From the NCBI GenBank assembly GCA_002428325.1, contig DIVR01000047.1, forward strand, positions 5,854 to 67,137: DNA of 61,284 nucleotides, in the 5' to 3' direction. The stretch is from a bacterium UBP4_UBA6127. GTDB lineage: Bacteria > UBP4 > UBA4092. The position numbers and the translations under genes are program-made. Positions 35,834 through 44,487 of this stretch are shown here, one piece after another. The notes below the pieces were generated by a model, which searched no databases, was not told the DNA's origin, and saw only the letters and a list, made by a program, of their open reading frames with translations. Each line of letters opens with the position of its first letter. The stretch's first letter is position 1.

Positions 35834-38800
35834 TCAGGTAGTTTTACCATAATACTCTTCCGATTCCAAAGGGGTCATGGGTTTAGCAAAAAAGAATCCC
35901 TGGGCATACTGGCATCCGGCGCTTTTGAGAAAATTCAATTGTGAAGGGGTTTCCACTCCCTCCGCAATCACATCCAGCTTTAAGGTATTGGTCAGAGAAA
36001 GGATTACTTTGATTAATTCTCGGCTGGATTCTTCATCGTGGATACTGAAAATAAATTCTTTGTCTATTTTTAAGGCTTCAATAGGCAATTGGATTAGATA
36101 CCCAATGGAGGATTCGCCTGTGCCGAAATTGTCCAGCAACATCCGGTAACCTTCAGCCCGGAGGTCCATCAGGATGGGCCGAAGCCGGATGGGATTATCA
36201 ATCAGGGTGGTTTCATTGATTTCCAACTGGAGTTCTGTCGGTTTCAACTCAAGGTCTTTCAGAATAGTATGGAGGGTATTCCTAAATTCATGATGCTCCA
36301 CCTGGCTAAGAGCAATATTGACACTGACATAGAGGGGATTATCTTGCCGGAGTTTTTTCCACCGTATCAATTGTCGGCAGGATTCCCGAATAATCCATTC
36401 TCCCAGAGGAACAATCAACCCAATATCTTCCGCGATCGGGATAAACTTTTTCGGAGGAATGATGCCTTTATCAGGATGCCGCCAGTAAACCAACGCTTCA
36501 AATCCTTTTACAGAGAAATCTTCCATTCTTAGAATTGGCTGATAGCGGATTTCAAATTCCCCTCCATGAAGAGCTTTACGAAGGTCGGATTCCAATTCCA
36601 GCATGGAACGAAGGGTCTCCTGCATATGGATATCAAAAAGGGCATATCGGCACCGGCCGGATTCTTTGGCCTGATAAAGGGCGGTGTCCGCATCCCGGAA
36701 GAGTTCGTCCGTATCCCGGTAGCGGCTTTTTTCATCCAGGCTCAGGACCACGCCAATACTGGTATCCATGATAATTTCCTTATCTTCATGGACAACCGGA
36801 TTGGTAAATTCTGCCAGAATACGTTCAGCGACTCGGGTGGCATCAATAGGCTGGATGATTTCTTCCATCAAAATGACGAATTCATCTCCCCCCAGGCGGG
36901 CCACCGTATCCACTTCACGAACGCATTTTTTAAGGCGGACCCCAACTTCTACCAGCATCCGGTCTCCAGCCAAATGTCCATATTTATCATTAATCTCTTT
37001 AAACCGGTCAAGATCCAGGAATAACACAGCAAACATATAATCACTGTGACGGCGGGCGCGGGCGAGGCATTGATCCAGCCGGGGCATGAATAATGCCCGG
37101 TTGGGTAATCCGGTCAGGGAATCATGGAAAGCGGCTTCCCTGAGTTTTTCTTCGAATTTCTTGCGGTCGGTGATATCCCGGATAGATTCAATAGCGCCGA
37201 TGATTTTTCCCTCAGAATCGTACAAGGGGGCAGCGGTCGCCCATAGATAAGCCCCTTCATTCTGGTAAAGCAGAGGGCAGAAAAGCTCGGTGGTAATGGC
37301 ATCATCTCTTTTATCAATGGCATATCCGGTGGTGGCTTCCAGAGTATGATTTAATACCAAATCAACCAGCAGGGGACGGGTTTCACCATAAAAAGGAAGA
37401 GCATAAACATAATTCCCTTTTCCCAGGATTTCCTGTTTGGGGATGCCGGTCATCTGTTCAATGGCTCGATTCCAATGGGTAACCTTCCCCTCCAGATTAA
37501 TGACAAAGGTCGCATCAGGCAGGAATTCCACCAGGTCGTGCAAGGCTCGGTTGGCTCGGCGAAGGTGGCTTTCTGAGGTTTTGAGTTTGTCTTCGGATTG
37601 GACTCTTTGGATTGCCAGAGAATAAAGGGTAATCAGCCGTTCTGCTACCATTAGGTCCCGGCCGGTATAGTTTTCAGGAGCATTAGCCAGTACCAGTAAA
37701 CCTTCCAGAGATTCTCCCAGGTAAGCAGGTACTGAGAGGATTCGTGTTAATCCATTCAGGAGGTTAGGTTCCGGTAAGTCTTTGGGTAAATCCTCCGGTT
37801 GATTGGCAAGCAGGGGAGTGTGATGAATCTGGGCCCATTTCCAGAGGGATAACGGTTCGTTGAAATTACACTCAGAAGAATCCTTTGGGGTTGAATCCCC
37901 GGTATCAATCACAGGATAAACCGGTGTTCCGGCTATTAAATCATAATACCCGATATAACCACAGTGGCTGCCGGTAAGCCGTTTGGCATGTTCCAGGACT
38001 CGGGCGGATATTTTCTCCAGGGGTTCTGAACTCAAAAGGGCTTTGGCCAGTTCGATAATGGCAGAATGGGTCTGGACTTCCCATTCCAGTGATTCTTCAG
38101 CCCGTTTCCGGTCAGTGATATCATAGGCTGTTCCAATAATCCCCAGGGGAGAACCTTCCCGGTCTCGGTATAATGCTTTGCTGAAAATTAACTGTTTGGG
38201 AATTCCGTTTCCTAAATCCGTTTCTTGGTGATAGGCTTGTTCTCCACCCTCACGAATAAGTAGTTTGTCATAATTTTCATGGATTTGAGCCAGTTCGGAG
38301 GTAAAGATATCCCGGGTTGTTTTTCCCAGGACCATTTCTCTATTGAGACCGAAAACGGACTCAAAAGCTTTGTTGCATCCCAGGTAAACACCCTGAATAT
38401 CCTTGTAATAGACAGGCAAAGGAATTGAATCCAGCAACTGTTGGCGAAAACTTATTTCGTCATCCAGTCTTTCTTCTTTTTCAAAGTAATCTCGGATGAG
38501 CCTGGCCATACTTCCGAATTCATCGGATTGTGCCAGCCAGGGAGATAAGACCCCTGTTTCTTTTCGAGTCAGGGAATCCTGCAGGGAGCGTAATGGCAGA
38601 TAAAAACTTCGGTAAAACAGCCAGGTGATAATGAGAAACAATATCAGAAAATAATAGAGTGAATATTGGAGATGTTTTTGGATATCCATCCGATATTGAA
38701 TAGTCTGGGTTGAATGGCTTTGTGCCTGCAGCAGGGCAATCGGATTTCCTTCCACATCCAGTAAGGTCCGATAAAAAATTAATTTGCCGGAATTCTTCTG

Positions 38801-39436
38801 GCGGTTGGTTTCATGAAGTTCTGATAGAGGTTGAATGGGACTGATGGATAAATCTCCCTCCCATTGGTTTCCCAGTTTTCCCAGCCAGGCAGAATCCAGA
38901 AGTTTCCCGATTAACAGATACCCTGAGGGGGTTGAACTGTTTTTTTCATTGGCCCATAAAGGGATGGCTGTAACAGCCAGAATCCCCTGAGTGGTCGAGA
39001 TAAAACTCAAGGTCCCTTCCGGGTGGGATTGGAGTTCTTTTATCCAAAGATGAGGCAGGTAGCTTTTCCATGCGAATGAATTTTCCAGCGGAGGGTCTCC
39101 ATAAACCAGGGTGGCATCCTGTCGATATACCCAGATTCCATTCAGGTTATATTGCCGGTATCGGGGCTTCAGATGGGTGGCGGTCCATTGGGGCGGCAGT
39201 TGACCTTGGAGATAACGGTTGAGTTCATTGCCAAAAGTTAAATCAAAACACAAGTGCCGGTATTCCCTAAATTGGTTGGACAGAAGGTTGTTTAGTTTCT
39301 TTTCCTGAAGGGTCTGCTGATTGTGGAGCCAATGATTATACTCATATTGTTCCATCAGCCGGGACACAAGCATCCACCCGGCGCTGGTGAGAGCAATCAG
39401 TAATAGTAATACGGCAAATTTTGTTTGAACTTTCAT
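35834..39436 (-). CDS. CHASE4-like/PAS/GAF/GGDEF/EAL cyclic-di-GMP protein, paralogue
   Basis: 1200 residues from ATG 39436 (MKVQTKFAVLLLLIAL), which has a G-rich SD (ggggggcctg); the frame is open 18 codons further. Layout: TM helix, periplasmic sensor with QFREYRHLCFD, TM helix (YYFLILFLIITWLFYRSFYLPL), HAMP-like part, PAS, GAF (LTGSHCGYIGYYDLIAGTPVYP), PAS, GGDEF, EAL. GGDEF is intact with an REVD I-site. In EAL, EALVYW, IALSQVEHHEF, LEINETTL, KIDKEF and IAEGVET are present, but the normal DDFGTG reads Asp-Asn-Phe-Gly-Thr-Gly, so phosphodiesterase activity may be weakened. The tandem copy suggests a local duplication with divergence of sensors. Confidence 0.93.
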   Translation of the reverse strand: MKVQTKFAVLLLLIALTSAGWMLVSRLMEQYEYNHWLHNQQTLQEKKLNNLLSNQFREYRHLCFDLTFGNELNRYLQGQLPPQWTATHLKPRYRQYNLNGIWVYRQDATLVYGDPPLENSFAWKSYLPHLWIKELQSHPEGTLSFISTTQGILAVTAIPLWANEKNSSTPSGYLLIGKLLDSAWLGKLGNQWEGDLSISPIQPLSELHETNRQKNSGKLIFYRTLLDVEGNPIALLQAQSHSTQTIQYRMDIQKHLQYSLYYFLILFLIITWLFYRSFYLPLRSLQDSLTRKETGVLSPWLAQSDEFGSMARLIRDYFEKEERLDDEISFRQQLLDSIPLPVYYKDIQGVYLGCNKAFESVFGLNREMVLGKTTRDIFTSELAQIHENYDKLLIREGGEQAYHQETDLGNGIPKQLIFSKALYRDREGSPLGIIGTAYDITDRKRAEESLEWEVQTHSAIIELAKALLSSEPLEKISARVLEHAKRLTGSHCGYIGYYDLIAGTPVYPVIDTGDSTPKDSSECNFNEPLSLWKWAQIHHTPLLANQPEDLPKDLPEPNLLNGLTRILSVPAYLGESLEGLLVLANAPENYTGRDLMVAERLITLYSLAIQRVQSEDKLKTSESHLRRANRALHDLVEFLPDATFVINLEGKVTHWNRAIEQMTGIPKQEILGKGNYVYALPFYGETRPLLVDLVLNHTLEATTGYAIDKRDDAITTELFCPLLYQNEGAYLWATAAPLYDSEGKIIGAIESIRDITDRKKFEEKLREAAFHDSLTGLPNRALFMPRLDQCLARARRHSDYMFAVLFLDLDRFKEINDKYGHLAGDRMLVEVGVRLKKCVREVDTVARLGGDEFVILMEEIIQPIDATRVAERILAEFTNPVVHEDKEIIMDTSIGVVLSLDEKSRYRDTDELFRDADTALYQAKESGRCRYALFDIHMQETLRSMLELESDLRKALHGGEFEIRYQPILRMEDFSVKGFEALVYWRHPDKGIIPPKKFIPIAEDIGLIVPLGEWIIRESCRQLIRWKKLRQDNPLYVSVNIALSQVEHHEFRNTLHTILKDLELKPTELQLEINETTLIDNPIRLRPILMDLRAEGYRMLLDNFGTGESSIGYLIQLPIEALKIDKEFIFSIHDEESSRELIKVILSLTNTLKLDVIAEGVETPSQLNFLKSAGCQYAQGFFFAKPMTPLESEEYYGKTT

Positions 39437-39905
39437 CAGGCCCCCCAGGTCTGGCTTACAGAGATAACTGTCATGCCAATTCATGCCCAAACCTGTATAT
39501 TAACCAACGGCTCATGTGGAGCCGGGTATGGCAACTCTTCCTGGAAAACCCCATCCTCCAGTCAAGTTCAATTCAGCAACCCCCCAAAGGTTGCTGTTCC
39601 CTATCGAGAATATAGCATAAAACTTGTGTTCTCTCTATTTGGCAATAGTGTTATTGGGTGGAAATGAGATTTTTCTGTTTTTATAGGGGTGGGAAAACGT
39701 GTCTCTAACGGGTATTGGAGAACAGTAAGGTTTTTTCTGACCGGAAAGGATGAACTTAATCCGCAGGACAGTAATCAACCAATGTTGATAGCAAGGCTGA
39801 ACAAATAATTCTTTCTTGGTTCCGGTTGAAAAGGGGGAATCCCCTTTGGGTAGAAACTGGAAACATCCTTAACACTTCAAAAAGAAAATGGAGGATAATA
39901 AGAGC
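39437..39905. other. Intergenic region between divergent genes, no gene seen
   Basis: It contains an 8-bp hairpin (cagcaacc / ggttgctg) at 39574-39596 and a small hairpin (aaagggg/cccctttg) near 39830-39848. Weak TTGATA-like sequence appears near 39785. I find no supported ORF or RNA family; it probably carries two divergent promoters. Confidence 0.35.
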
Positions 39906-40385
39906 ATGAGATACCTGCAGAAGATTATCATGATGGGATTCCTGCTGATGGGAATCATTTCTCTGGTTTCAGCAGAAGAACCTGTGATTAAAACCTCCGG
40001 TTCGGTGGAGGTTGCCAGTTCTTTCAGTAATAAAGGGAAAGCCACTTTTAAGACGGAGACTCGGCTGGGGATTGAGATTTCATTTACAGATAATCTTTCA
40101 GGGAAAATCGAAGCCTCGGCCCAATCTTCCCATCAGGAGACTTCGCCTTCGTTTCGGCAGGCCTATCTCCAATTAGGGAAAAACTCATCCTCCCTTTCAG
40201 ATTCAGAGGGGTCTATCGGAAAACTTCCCAATTTAGGTAAGACTCATCCTGTTCCCTTGGACCCTATAGAGAAAAAACTGGTTAAGAAAACAGCCAGGGA
40301 GACAATTAAACCGTTGGGACCTGAAAAACCAATGAGTGTTCTGGCTCAAACTCCGGCAAAATTAGACTATTCCCCCAGGAAATAA
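39906..40385 (+). CDS. Exported hypothetical protein, N-terminal beta-strand-rich
   Basis: 159 residues from ATG 39906 (MRYLQKIIMMGFLLMGIISLVSAEE), with GGAGGATAATAAGAGC ahead of it. The signal peptide should be cut after VSA. The mature part begins with alternating strands (VIKTSGSVEVASSFSNKGKATFKTETRLGIEISFTDNLSGKIEASAQ) that look like the first strands of an outer-membrane porin, then changes to a low-complexity Ser/Lys/Pro-rich tail. It may be a truncated porin-like gene or a small periplasmic protein; I cannot tell which. Its 3' end overlaps the convergent small membrane gene by 19 nt. Confidence 0.55.
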   Translation: MRYLQKIIMMGFLLMGIISLVSAEEPVIKTSGSVEVASSFSNKGKATFKTETRLGIEISFTDNLSGKIEASAQSSHQETSPSFRQAYLQLGKNSSSLSDSEGSIGKLPNLGKTHPVPLDPIEKKLVKKTARETIKPLGPEKPMSVLAQTPAKLDYSPRK

Positions 40386-40588
40386 AGGACGGTTCCCACC
40401 AGAAATAAGATGACCGCTACCGGCGCCCCATAAAAAAGGGCAGCCACCGCCAGAAGACCGGGTAAATTCATATCATGGGGATGATAGATGGCATCATAAA
40501 TATAAGAAACAAAGAAAAGCCCGATGGTAAGTATGACAATCAAGGACCCCAATAAGAAGCAGATTTTTCCGGCGGAACGCATCTTCAT
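40367..40588 (-). CDS. Small two-helix membrane protein
   Basis: 73 residues with two strong membrane helices (FLLGSLIVILTIGLFFVSYIY and LLAVAALFYGAPVAVILFLVGTVLYFL) joined by a His-containing loop (DAIYHPHDMN). An AGGGAGGG SD precedes the ATG; a second ATG two codons later is an alternative. Function unknown. It converges on the exported protein with a 19-nt overlap. Confidence 0.65.
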   Translation of the reverse strand: MKMRSAGKICFLLGSLIVILTIGLFFVSYIYDAIYHPHDMNLPGLLAVAALFYGAPVAVILFLVGTVLYFLGE

Positions 40589-40643
40589 CCCTCCCTGAAT
40601 CTCATCATATCATAAGAAAATATCAAAAACCAGATTTTCCCGG

Positions 40644-40674
40644 TTGATTCAATTTTCCTTACTCCGGGTATAAT
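40644..40674 (+). promoter_or_regulatory. Promoter giving a probably leaderless LOG mRNA
   Basis: TTGATT, 19 nt, TATAAT. The -10 box ends only 6 nt before the ATG at 40681, so transcription should start at or next to the start codon. No SD is present. Confidence 0.5.
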
Positions 40675-40680
40675 AGATAG

Positions 40681-41259
40681 ATGATTAAATCCTTATGTAT
40701 CTATTGTTCATCCAGTGATGAGATTGATAAGAAATATTACAAACCCTGTGAAAAACTGGGAAAAGTTATGGCGCTTCAGGGGATTACCCTGGTTTATGGG
40801 GGCGCCAATATCGGTTTAATGGGAGCGGTTGCCCGGGCTGTCAAAGAGAACGGCGGCGAGGTCATCGGTATCATCCCGGAACGGATCCTGAAAATGGGAG
40901 TCGGCTATGATATGGCCGATGAACTGATGGTCACCCCGGACCTCCGCCGCAGAAAAGCTATCATGGAACGTAAATCCGATGCCTTCCTGGCGATGCCGGG
41001 CGGATTTGGTACCCTGGAAGAAATCTTGGAAATCATTACCCTCAAACAGTTGGGGTATCATGATAAACCCATCCTCTTTCTTAATACCGTCGGCTATTTC
41101 AATAAGTTCAATGAGATGCTGGAATATATGTTCACTCAGAAATTCGCCAAATCTTCTTATCGGGACCTCTATGCCATCGTCCCGGATGTTCCTTCCATTT
41201 TCCGTTACCTCGAATCCTACCAGCCTGTACCCGTGGAATGTAAAATAATAAAAAAGTAA
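40681..41259 (+). CDS. LOG family (TIGR00730) nucleoside-5'-monophosphate phosphoribohydrolase-like protein
   Basis: 192 residues. The N terminus LCIYCSSSDEID and the family motif PGGFGTLEEILEIITLKQLG are diagnostic for the LOG/lysine-decarboxylase-like group; the substrate region GGANIGLMGAVARAV is also intact. Bacterial members release the base from AMP- or cytokinin-type nucleotides; some are involved in stress or purine salvage, so the exact role is open. Length is normal. The message seems leaderless (see 40644). It is followed 64-88 nt downstream by the acetyltransferase and may share a transcript. Confidence 0.93.
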   Translation: MIKSLCIYCSSSDEIDKKYYKPCEKLGKVMALQGITLVYGGANIGLMGAVARAVKENGGEVIGIIPERILKMGVGYDMADELMVTPDLRRRKAIMERKSDAFLAMPGGFGTLEEILEIITLKQLGYHDKPILFLNTVGYFNKFNEMLEYMFTQKFAKSSYRDLYAIVPDVPSIFRYLESYQPVPVECKIIKK

Positions 41260-41347
41260 GACGCAGCCTGCCGGAACGACTTTTATTTTCCTAAATACTA
41301 ATCTCTGGAAAAGCTATTGGATAATGGACTTTAATATGAGGTTAATG

Positions 41348-41953
41348 ATGTCTGAAGAAGAAAAAATATTTGCGGGTAAACTATTTGATTGTCGTTGCAA
41401 AGAACTCCGGGATATTAAGCATAAGGCTCATATTATCTGCCAGCAGTTTAATGCCATGGATGAGTATGATGAAAATCGTTCACCTCTGATCAAAGAAATT
41501 ATCGGAAGTATCGGTAAGAAGTATTATTTTCAGGGACCTATCCAGTTCAATTATGGCTGCCATACTTTTATTGGCGAAAATTTCTTTGCTAATTTCAATA
41601 CCACGATATTAGATGATGGGAGAATCTATATCGGGGATAATGTTATGTTCGGCCCCAATGTATCTCTCATGGCTGCTTCCCATTCTCTGATTGCAGAAGA
41701 AAGAGCGGCTGTGAAATATCAGGATGGCCATGTCTCCATGGCGGAATACGCTGAGGAGATTCATATCGGTAATAATGTCTGGCTGGCCTGCAATGTGGTT
41801 GTCGTCGGAGGAGTAACCATCGGTAATAATGTGGTGGTCGGCGCTGGCAGCGTAGTAACCAAAAGCATCCCAGATAATTACCTCGCTTATGGAAATCCCT
41901 GCAGACCCATCCGGTTAATCACTGAAAAAGATTCAAAACTAGAGTTGCTGTAA
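41348..41953 (+). CDS. Sugar O-acetyltransferase, LacA/Maa family
   Basis: 201 residues from ATG 41348, supported by GAGG 6 nt upstream and by the family start MSEEEKIFAGKLFDC; the frame opens 8 codons earlier at 41324. Left-handed beta-helix hexapeptides are seen throughout (IYIGDNVMFGPNVSLMAASH; IHIGNNVWLACNVVVVGGVTIGNNVVVGAGSVVTKSIP), with the catalytic His in MAASHSL and a C-terminal YGNPCRPIR. It transfers acetyl from acetyl-CoA to a galactoside, maltose or related sugar; the acceptor is not predictable. Cytosolic trimer expected. The A/T-rich defence-like island begins after this gene. Confidence 0.93.
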   Translation: MSEEEKIFAGKLFDCRCKELRDIKHKAHIICQQFNAMDEYDENRSPLIKEIIGSIGKKYYFQGPIQFNYGCHTFIGENFFANFNTTILDDGRIYIGDNVMFGPNVSLMAASHSLIAEERAAVKYQDGHVSMAEYAEEIHIGNNVWLACNVVVVGGVTIGNNVVVGAGSVVTKSIPDNYLAYGNPCRPIRLITEKDSKLELL

Positions 41954-42304
41954 GGAAGAAAAACAGCTGGTTTCATTTCATTTTATCTTTCAATGGGAAT
42001 CTAACCTATTTGTTATCCAATAAGCGAAATCGTTTGTTACGTGAATTTGAATATAGTTACCATATCTAATCTTTTGTGGCTGGAAGCTAATTGTATTAAT
42101 TTGAATTCTCTATGCTACAATACGCCATGATGGGTAGAACTGAAAAAAAGATAATTTTATATGATAGCTTTTTTCACCTTAGATTTGAATTGCTTAAGAA
42201 CTTATTGCCATGCTATTATGATTTCAGCATACCTCCTATGCCTCTGCTGTTCTTTAGCAAGCACACTCTAGGGGGTTTTCTCGTTTTAGGGGAAAATACG
42301 AGAA
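41954..42304. other. A/T-rich leader and left edge of the Abi island
   Basis: About 350 bases. Base composition shifts to A/T-rich soon after the acetyltransferase stop. TTGTAT (42091) and TACAAT (42116) with 19-nt spacing could be a promoter with a long leader. A 7-bp hairpin (ttctcgt / acgagaa) at 42278-42304 touches the GTG start and carries AGGGG in its loop. A 66-codon ORF across the region is not convincing. Confidence 0.4.
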
Positions 42305-43207
42305 GTGAATAAAATTCCTTACCGTAAGACCCATCTTTCCTTTGTTCAACAAGCTGATCTACTAATATCTCGAGGATTAATTGCTAAGAAAAATGTATTA
42401 CTACTAAAACTTGAATCGGTTAATTACTATCGTCTTAGTGGATACTGGTATCAGTTTAAAGAAGAAAATGATGATTTTTTTCAACCAGGTACAACAATAA
42501 ACGTTATATGGAATAGATATACTTTTGATAGGCAGTTCAGGCTTTTAATAATGGATGCCATTGAAAGATTTGAAATATCACTTCGTACGAAATTATCTCA
42601 TCAATTTACACAAAAGCATGGTCCTTTTGATTATTCTAATCCTAATTTCTTCCCAGGGTTAATATTGAAAGAACATTGCCAGTTTCTTTTAAATTTATCT
42701 AATATTACAGATTCCAGCAAAGAATTATTTGTGAAACATTATCGTGATAAGTATGGAGATGGATACTTACCTCTTTGGGCAGCAGTTGAAAATATGACCA
42801 TTGGGATGTTATTAACTTTTTATAAGGGTACAGAATCGGATATAAAGAAAGTCGTTGCTTTGGAATATGGGGTTGATGAAAAAGTATTAAAATCGTGGAT
42901 CGGATGTTTAAATTCAGTTAGGAATATATGTGCTCACCATGCGAGATTATGGAATAAAACATTAGGATATAAACCCAGTCTCCCCAATAAAGATCCTTTA
43001 TGGAATAGTTCTATGAAAGTTGATACAGAGAAAATATTTTGTGTTATTTTAATTTTAAAATATCTGCTAAATATTATTGCGCCCCAATCTTCCTGGCCTT
43101 CACGATTAGAAAACCTTTTTCAACAATACCAATACCTGCCAATAAATAAAGAACAGATGGGAATTCCTATAGATTGGAAATCTCATCCAGTTTGGATTAT
43201 GAAATAA
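42305..43207 (+). CDS. Abi family (Abi_2) HEPN-type protein
   Basis: 300 residues from a GTG start. The Abi_2 pattern of AbiD/AbiF abortive-infection proteins is clear: N-terminal KTHLSFVQQADLLISRGL, YYRLSGYWYQF, YTFDRQFRLLIMDAIERFEISLRTKLSHQF, LPLWAAVENMTIGMLLTFYKG and the C-terminal SVRNICAHHARLWN. The RNxxxH in the last motif is the HEPN ribonuclease site, so it probably cleaves RNA and stops growth on phage infection. It is visibly richer in A/T than its neighbours and is followed 28 nt later by a nuclease-like gene with the same composition: a compact defence-like unit, probably acquired horizontally (inference). Confidence 0.9.
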   Translation: MNKIPYRKTHLSFVQQADLLISRGLIAKKNVLLLKLESVNYYRLSGYWYQFKEENDDFFQPGTTINVIWNRYTFDRQFRLLIMDAIERFEISLRTKLSHQFTQKHGPFDYSNPNFFPGLILKEHCQFLLNLSNITDSSKELFVKHYRDKYGDGYLPLWAAVENMTIGMLLTFYKGTESDIKKVVALEYGVDEKVLKSWIGCLNSVRNICAHHARLWNKTLGYKPSLPNKDPLWNSSMKVDTEKIFCVILILKYLLNIIAPQSSWPSRLENLFQQYQYLPINKEQMGIPIDWKSHPVWIMK

Positions 43208-43235
43208 ACCTATAAGTTTTCTATGGAGAATCATA

Positions 43236-44471
43236 ATGGTAGAAACACTATTTAGTACCTATGATTTATCAAAGGCTATATCTGATCAACGTAAGTTAGT
43301 TGAAGAAGAAGTAGATAAATTACCTGAGAATCAATTTATGAGATTAACAGATCAAGAACTAATTGATTTCTTTCGTTCTAAATATGAAATAATTCCATTG
43401 GAAATATTTGAAGAGCAAAGAAGTATGGAAATTGATGATACTCATGTTGATGTCAGCCAAGATTTTAATCGACATATAAGAAATCGCTCTCGCATTTTCA
43501 ATATAAAAGGTATTCATGTTAACATCATAATTCCATTTTCAGGAGAAACAGATTTATGGTTCTATAAACCAAAAACCTTCAGTTCCATCCTCCCATATGC
43601 CGAAATTGATAAAAGTAATAATAAGATTATATTAAGTTTTCAATATCCTTATGATGAGGTTGATATTGAAAAGAAAATCCAAGAAGGAATTTCAGATCGT
43701 TTGAGACCAATAAAAAGTTATCTTTCTTGGATTAATAATGACGTTAATCAATTCAATAATGAATTAGAAAAACTAATTTTATGCTTTGTATTTAATAGAC
43801 GTTCGTTATATAACAAAAAAAGAAATCTGATTAAATCTTTAAATATTCCCCTAAAACAGAAAGATAACATTCCTGACATTAACATAATCCCAATTAAAAA
43901 AAGAATAATTAAGCCGCTCCCATCTGTACCTAATTCACCACCAGAAGCAGCAATTAGTAATGAAGATTATGAACTTATATTAAACTTAATTCGTCATGAA
44001 GGCAGGACCTTCGAAACGACTCCCAAAACATATCGAAAGCATGATGAAGAAGAATTAAGAAATATTATTCTTGCCCATCTGAACGGACATTTTAAAGGAG
44101 ATGCGACCGGAGAGACTTTTAGAGGCAAGGGTAAAACGGATATAAGGATTGAAGATGATAACAGAGCTGCTTTTGTTGCGGAGTGTAAAATATGGGGAGG
44201 AAAAGCAATTTTGATAGATGCAATTAATCAATTACTTGGTTATCTTACTTGGCGTGATAGTAAATGCTCTATAATTTTGTTTAACTTTAAAAATTCGCAA
44301 TTTATGAAGATTCAATCTGGTATTTCTGAAATATTTAAAAAACATGAGAAATATTTGAGTATTATTCCAAGCGAAGCTGGTGAATGGCGATTTCGGTTTA
44401 AATCTTTAAATGATGACGATAGAATAGTTATTATTCATGTTTTTCTTTTTAATTTGTTTAATAAAGAATAA
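43236..44471 (+). CDS. PD-(D/E)XK nuclease-like protein, partner of the Abi protein
   Basis: 411 residues. The N-terminal 240 residues match nothing I know. Residues about 245-360 show a restriction-endonuclease fold: an acidic helix (HDEEELRNIILAHL), GKGKTDIRI with the catalytic Asp, FVAECKIWGG giving the ExK pair, and a following INQLLGYLTWRD with the QxxxY pattern of RecB/Mrr-type nucleases. The protein is A/T-rich, like the Abi gene 28 nt upstream, and both end where the local composition returns to normal at the HAD gene. It may form a two-gene defence module (effector plus sensor or antitoxin-like partner); this is inference. ATG has only a weak SD (GGAGAATC). Confidence 0.65.
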   Translation: MVETLFSTYDLSKAISDQRKLVEEEVDKLPENQFMRLTDQELIDFFRSKYEIIPLEIFEEQRSMEIDDTHVDVSQDFNRHIRNRSRIFNIKGIHVNIIIPFSGETDLWFYKPKTFSSILPYAEIDKSNNKIILSFQYPYDEVDIEKKIQEGISDRLRPIKSYLSWINNDVNQFNNELEKLILCFVFNRRSLYNKKRNLIKSLNIPLKQKDNIPDINIIPIKKRIIKPLPSVPNSPPEAAISNEDYELILNLIRHEGRTFETTPKTYRKHDEEELRNIILAHLNGHFKGDATGETFRGKGKTDIRIEDDNRAAFVAECKIWGGKAILIDAINQLLGYLTWRDSKCSIILFNFKNSQFMKIQSGISEIFKKHEKYLSIIPSEAGEWRFRFKSLNDDDRIVIIHVFLFNLFNKE

Positions 44472-44487
44472 ATTCCCCGGAGAGAAT

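Noticed and set aside
42112..42312. 66-codon ORF just before the Abi gene
   Set aside because: No SD, overlaps the hairpin and the GTG start, and has no recognisable protein pattern.
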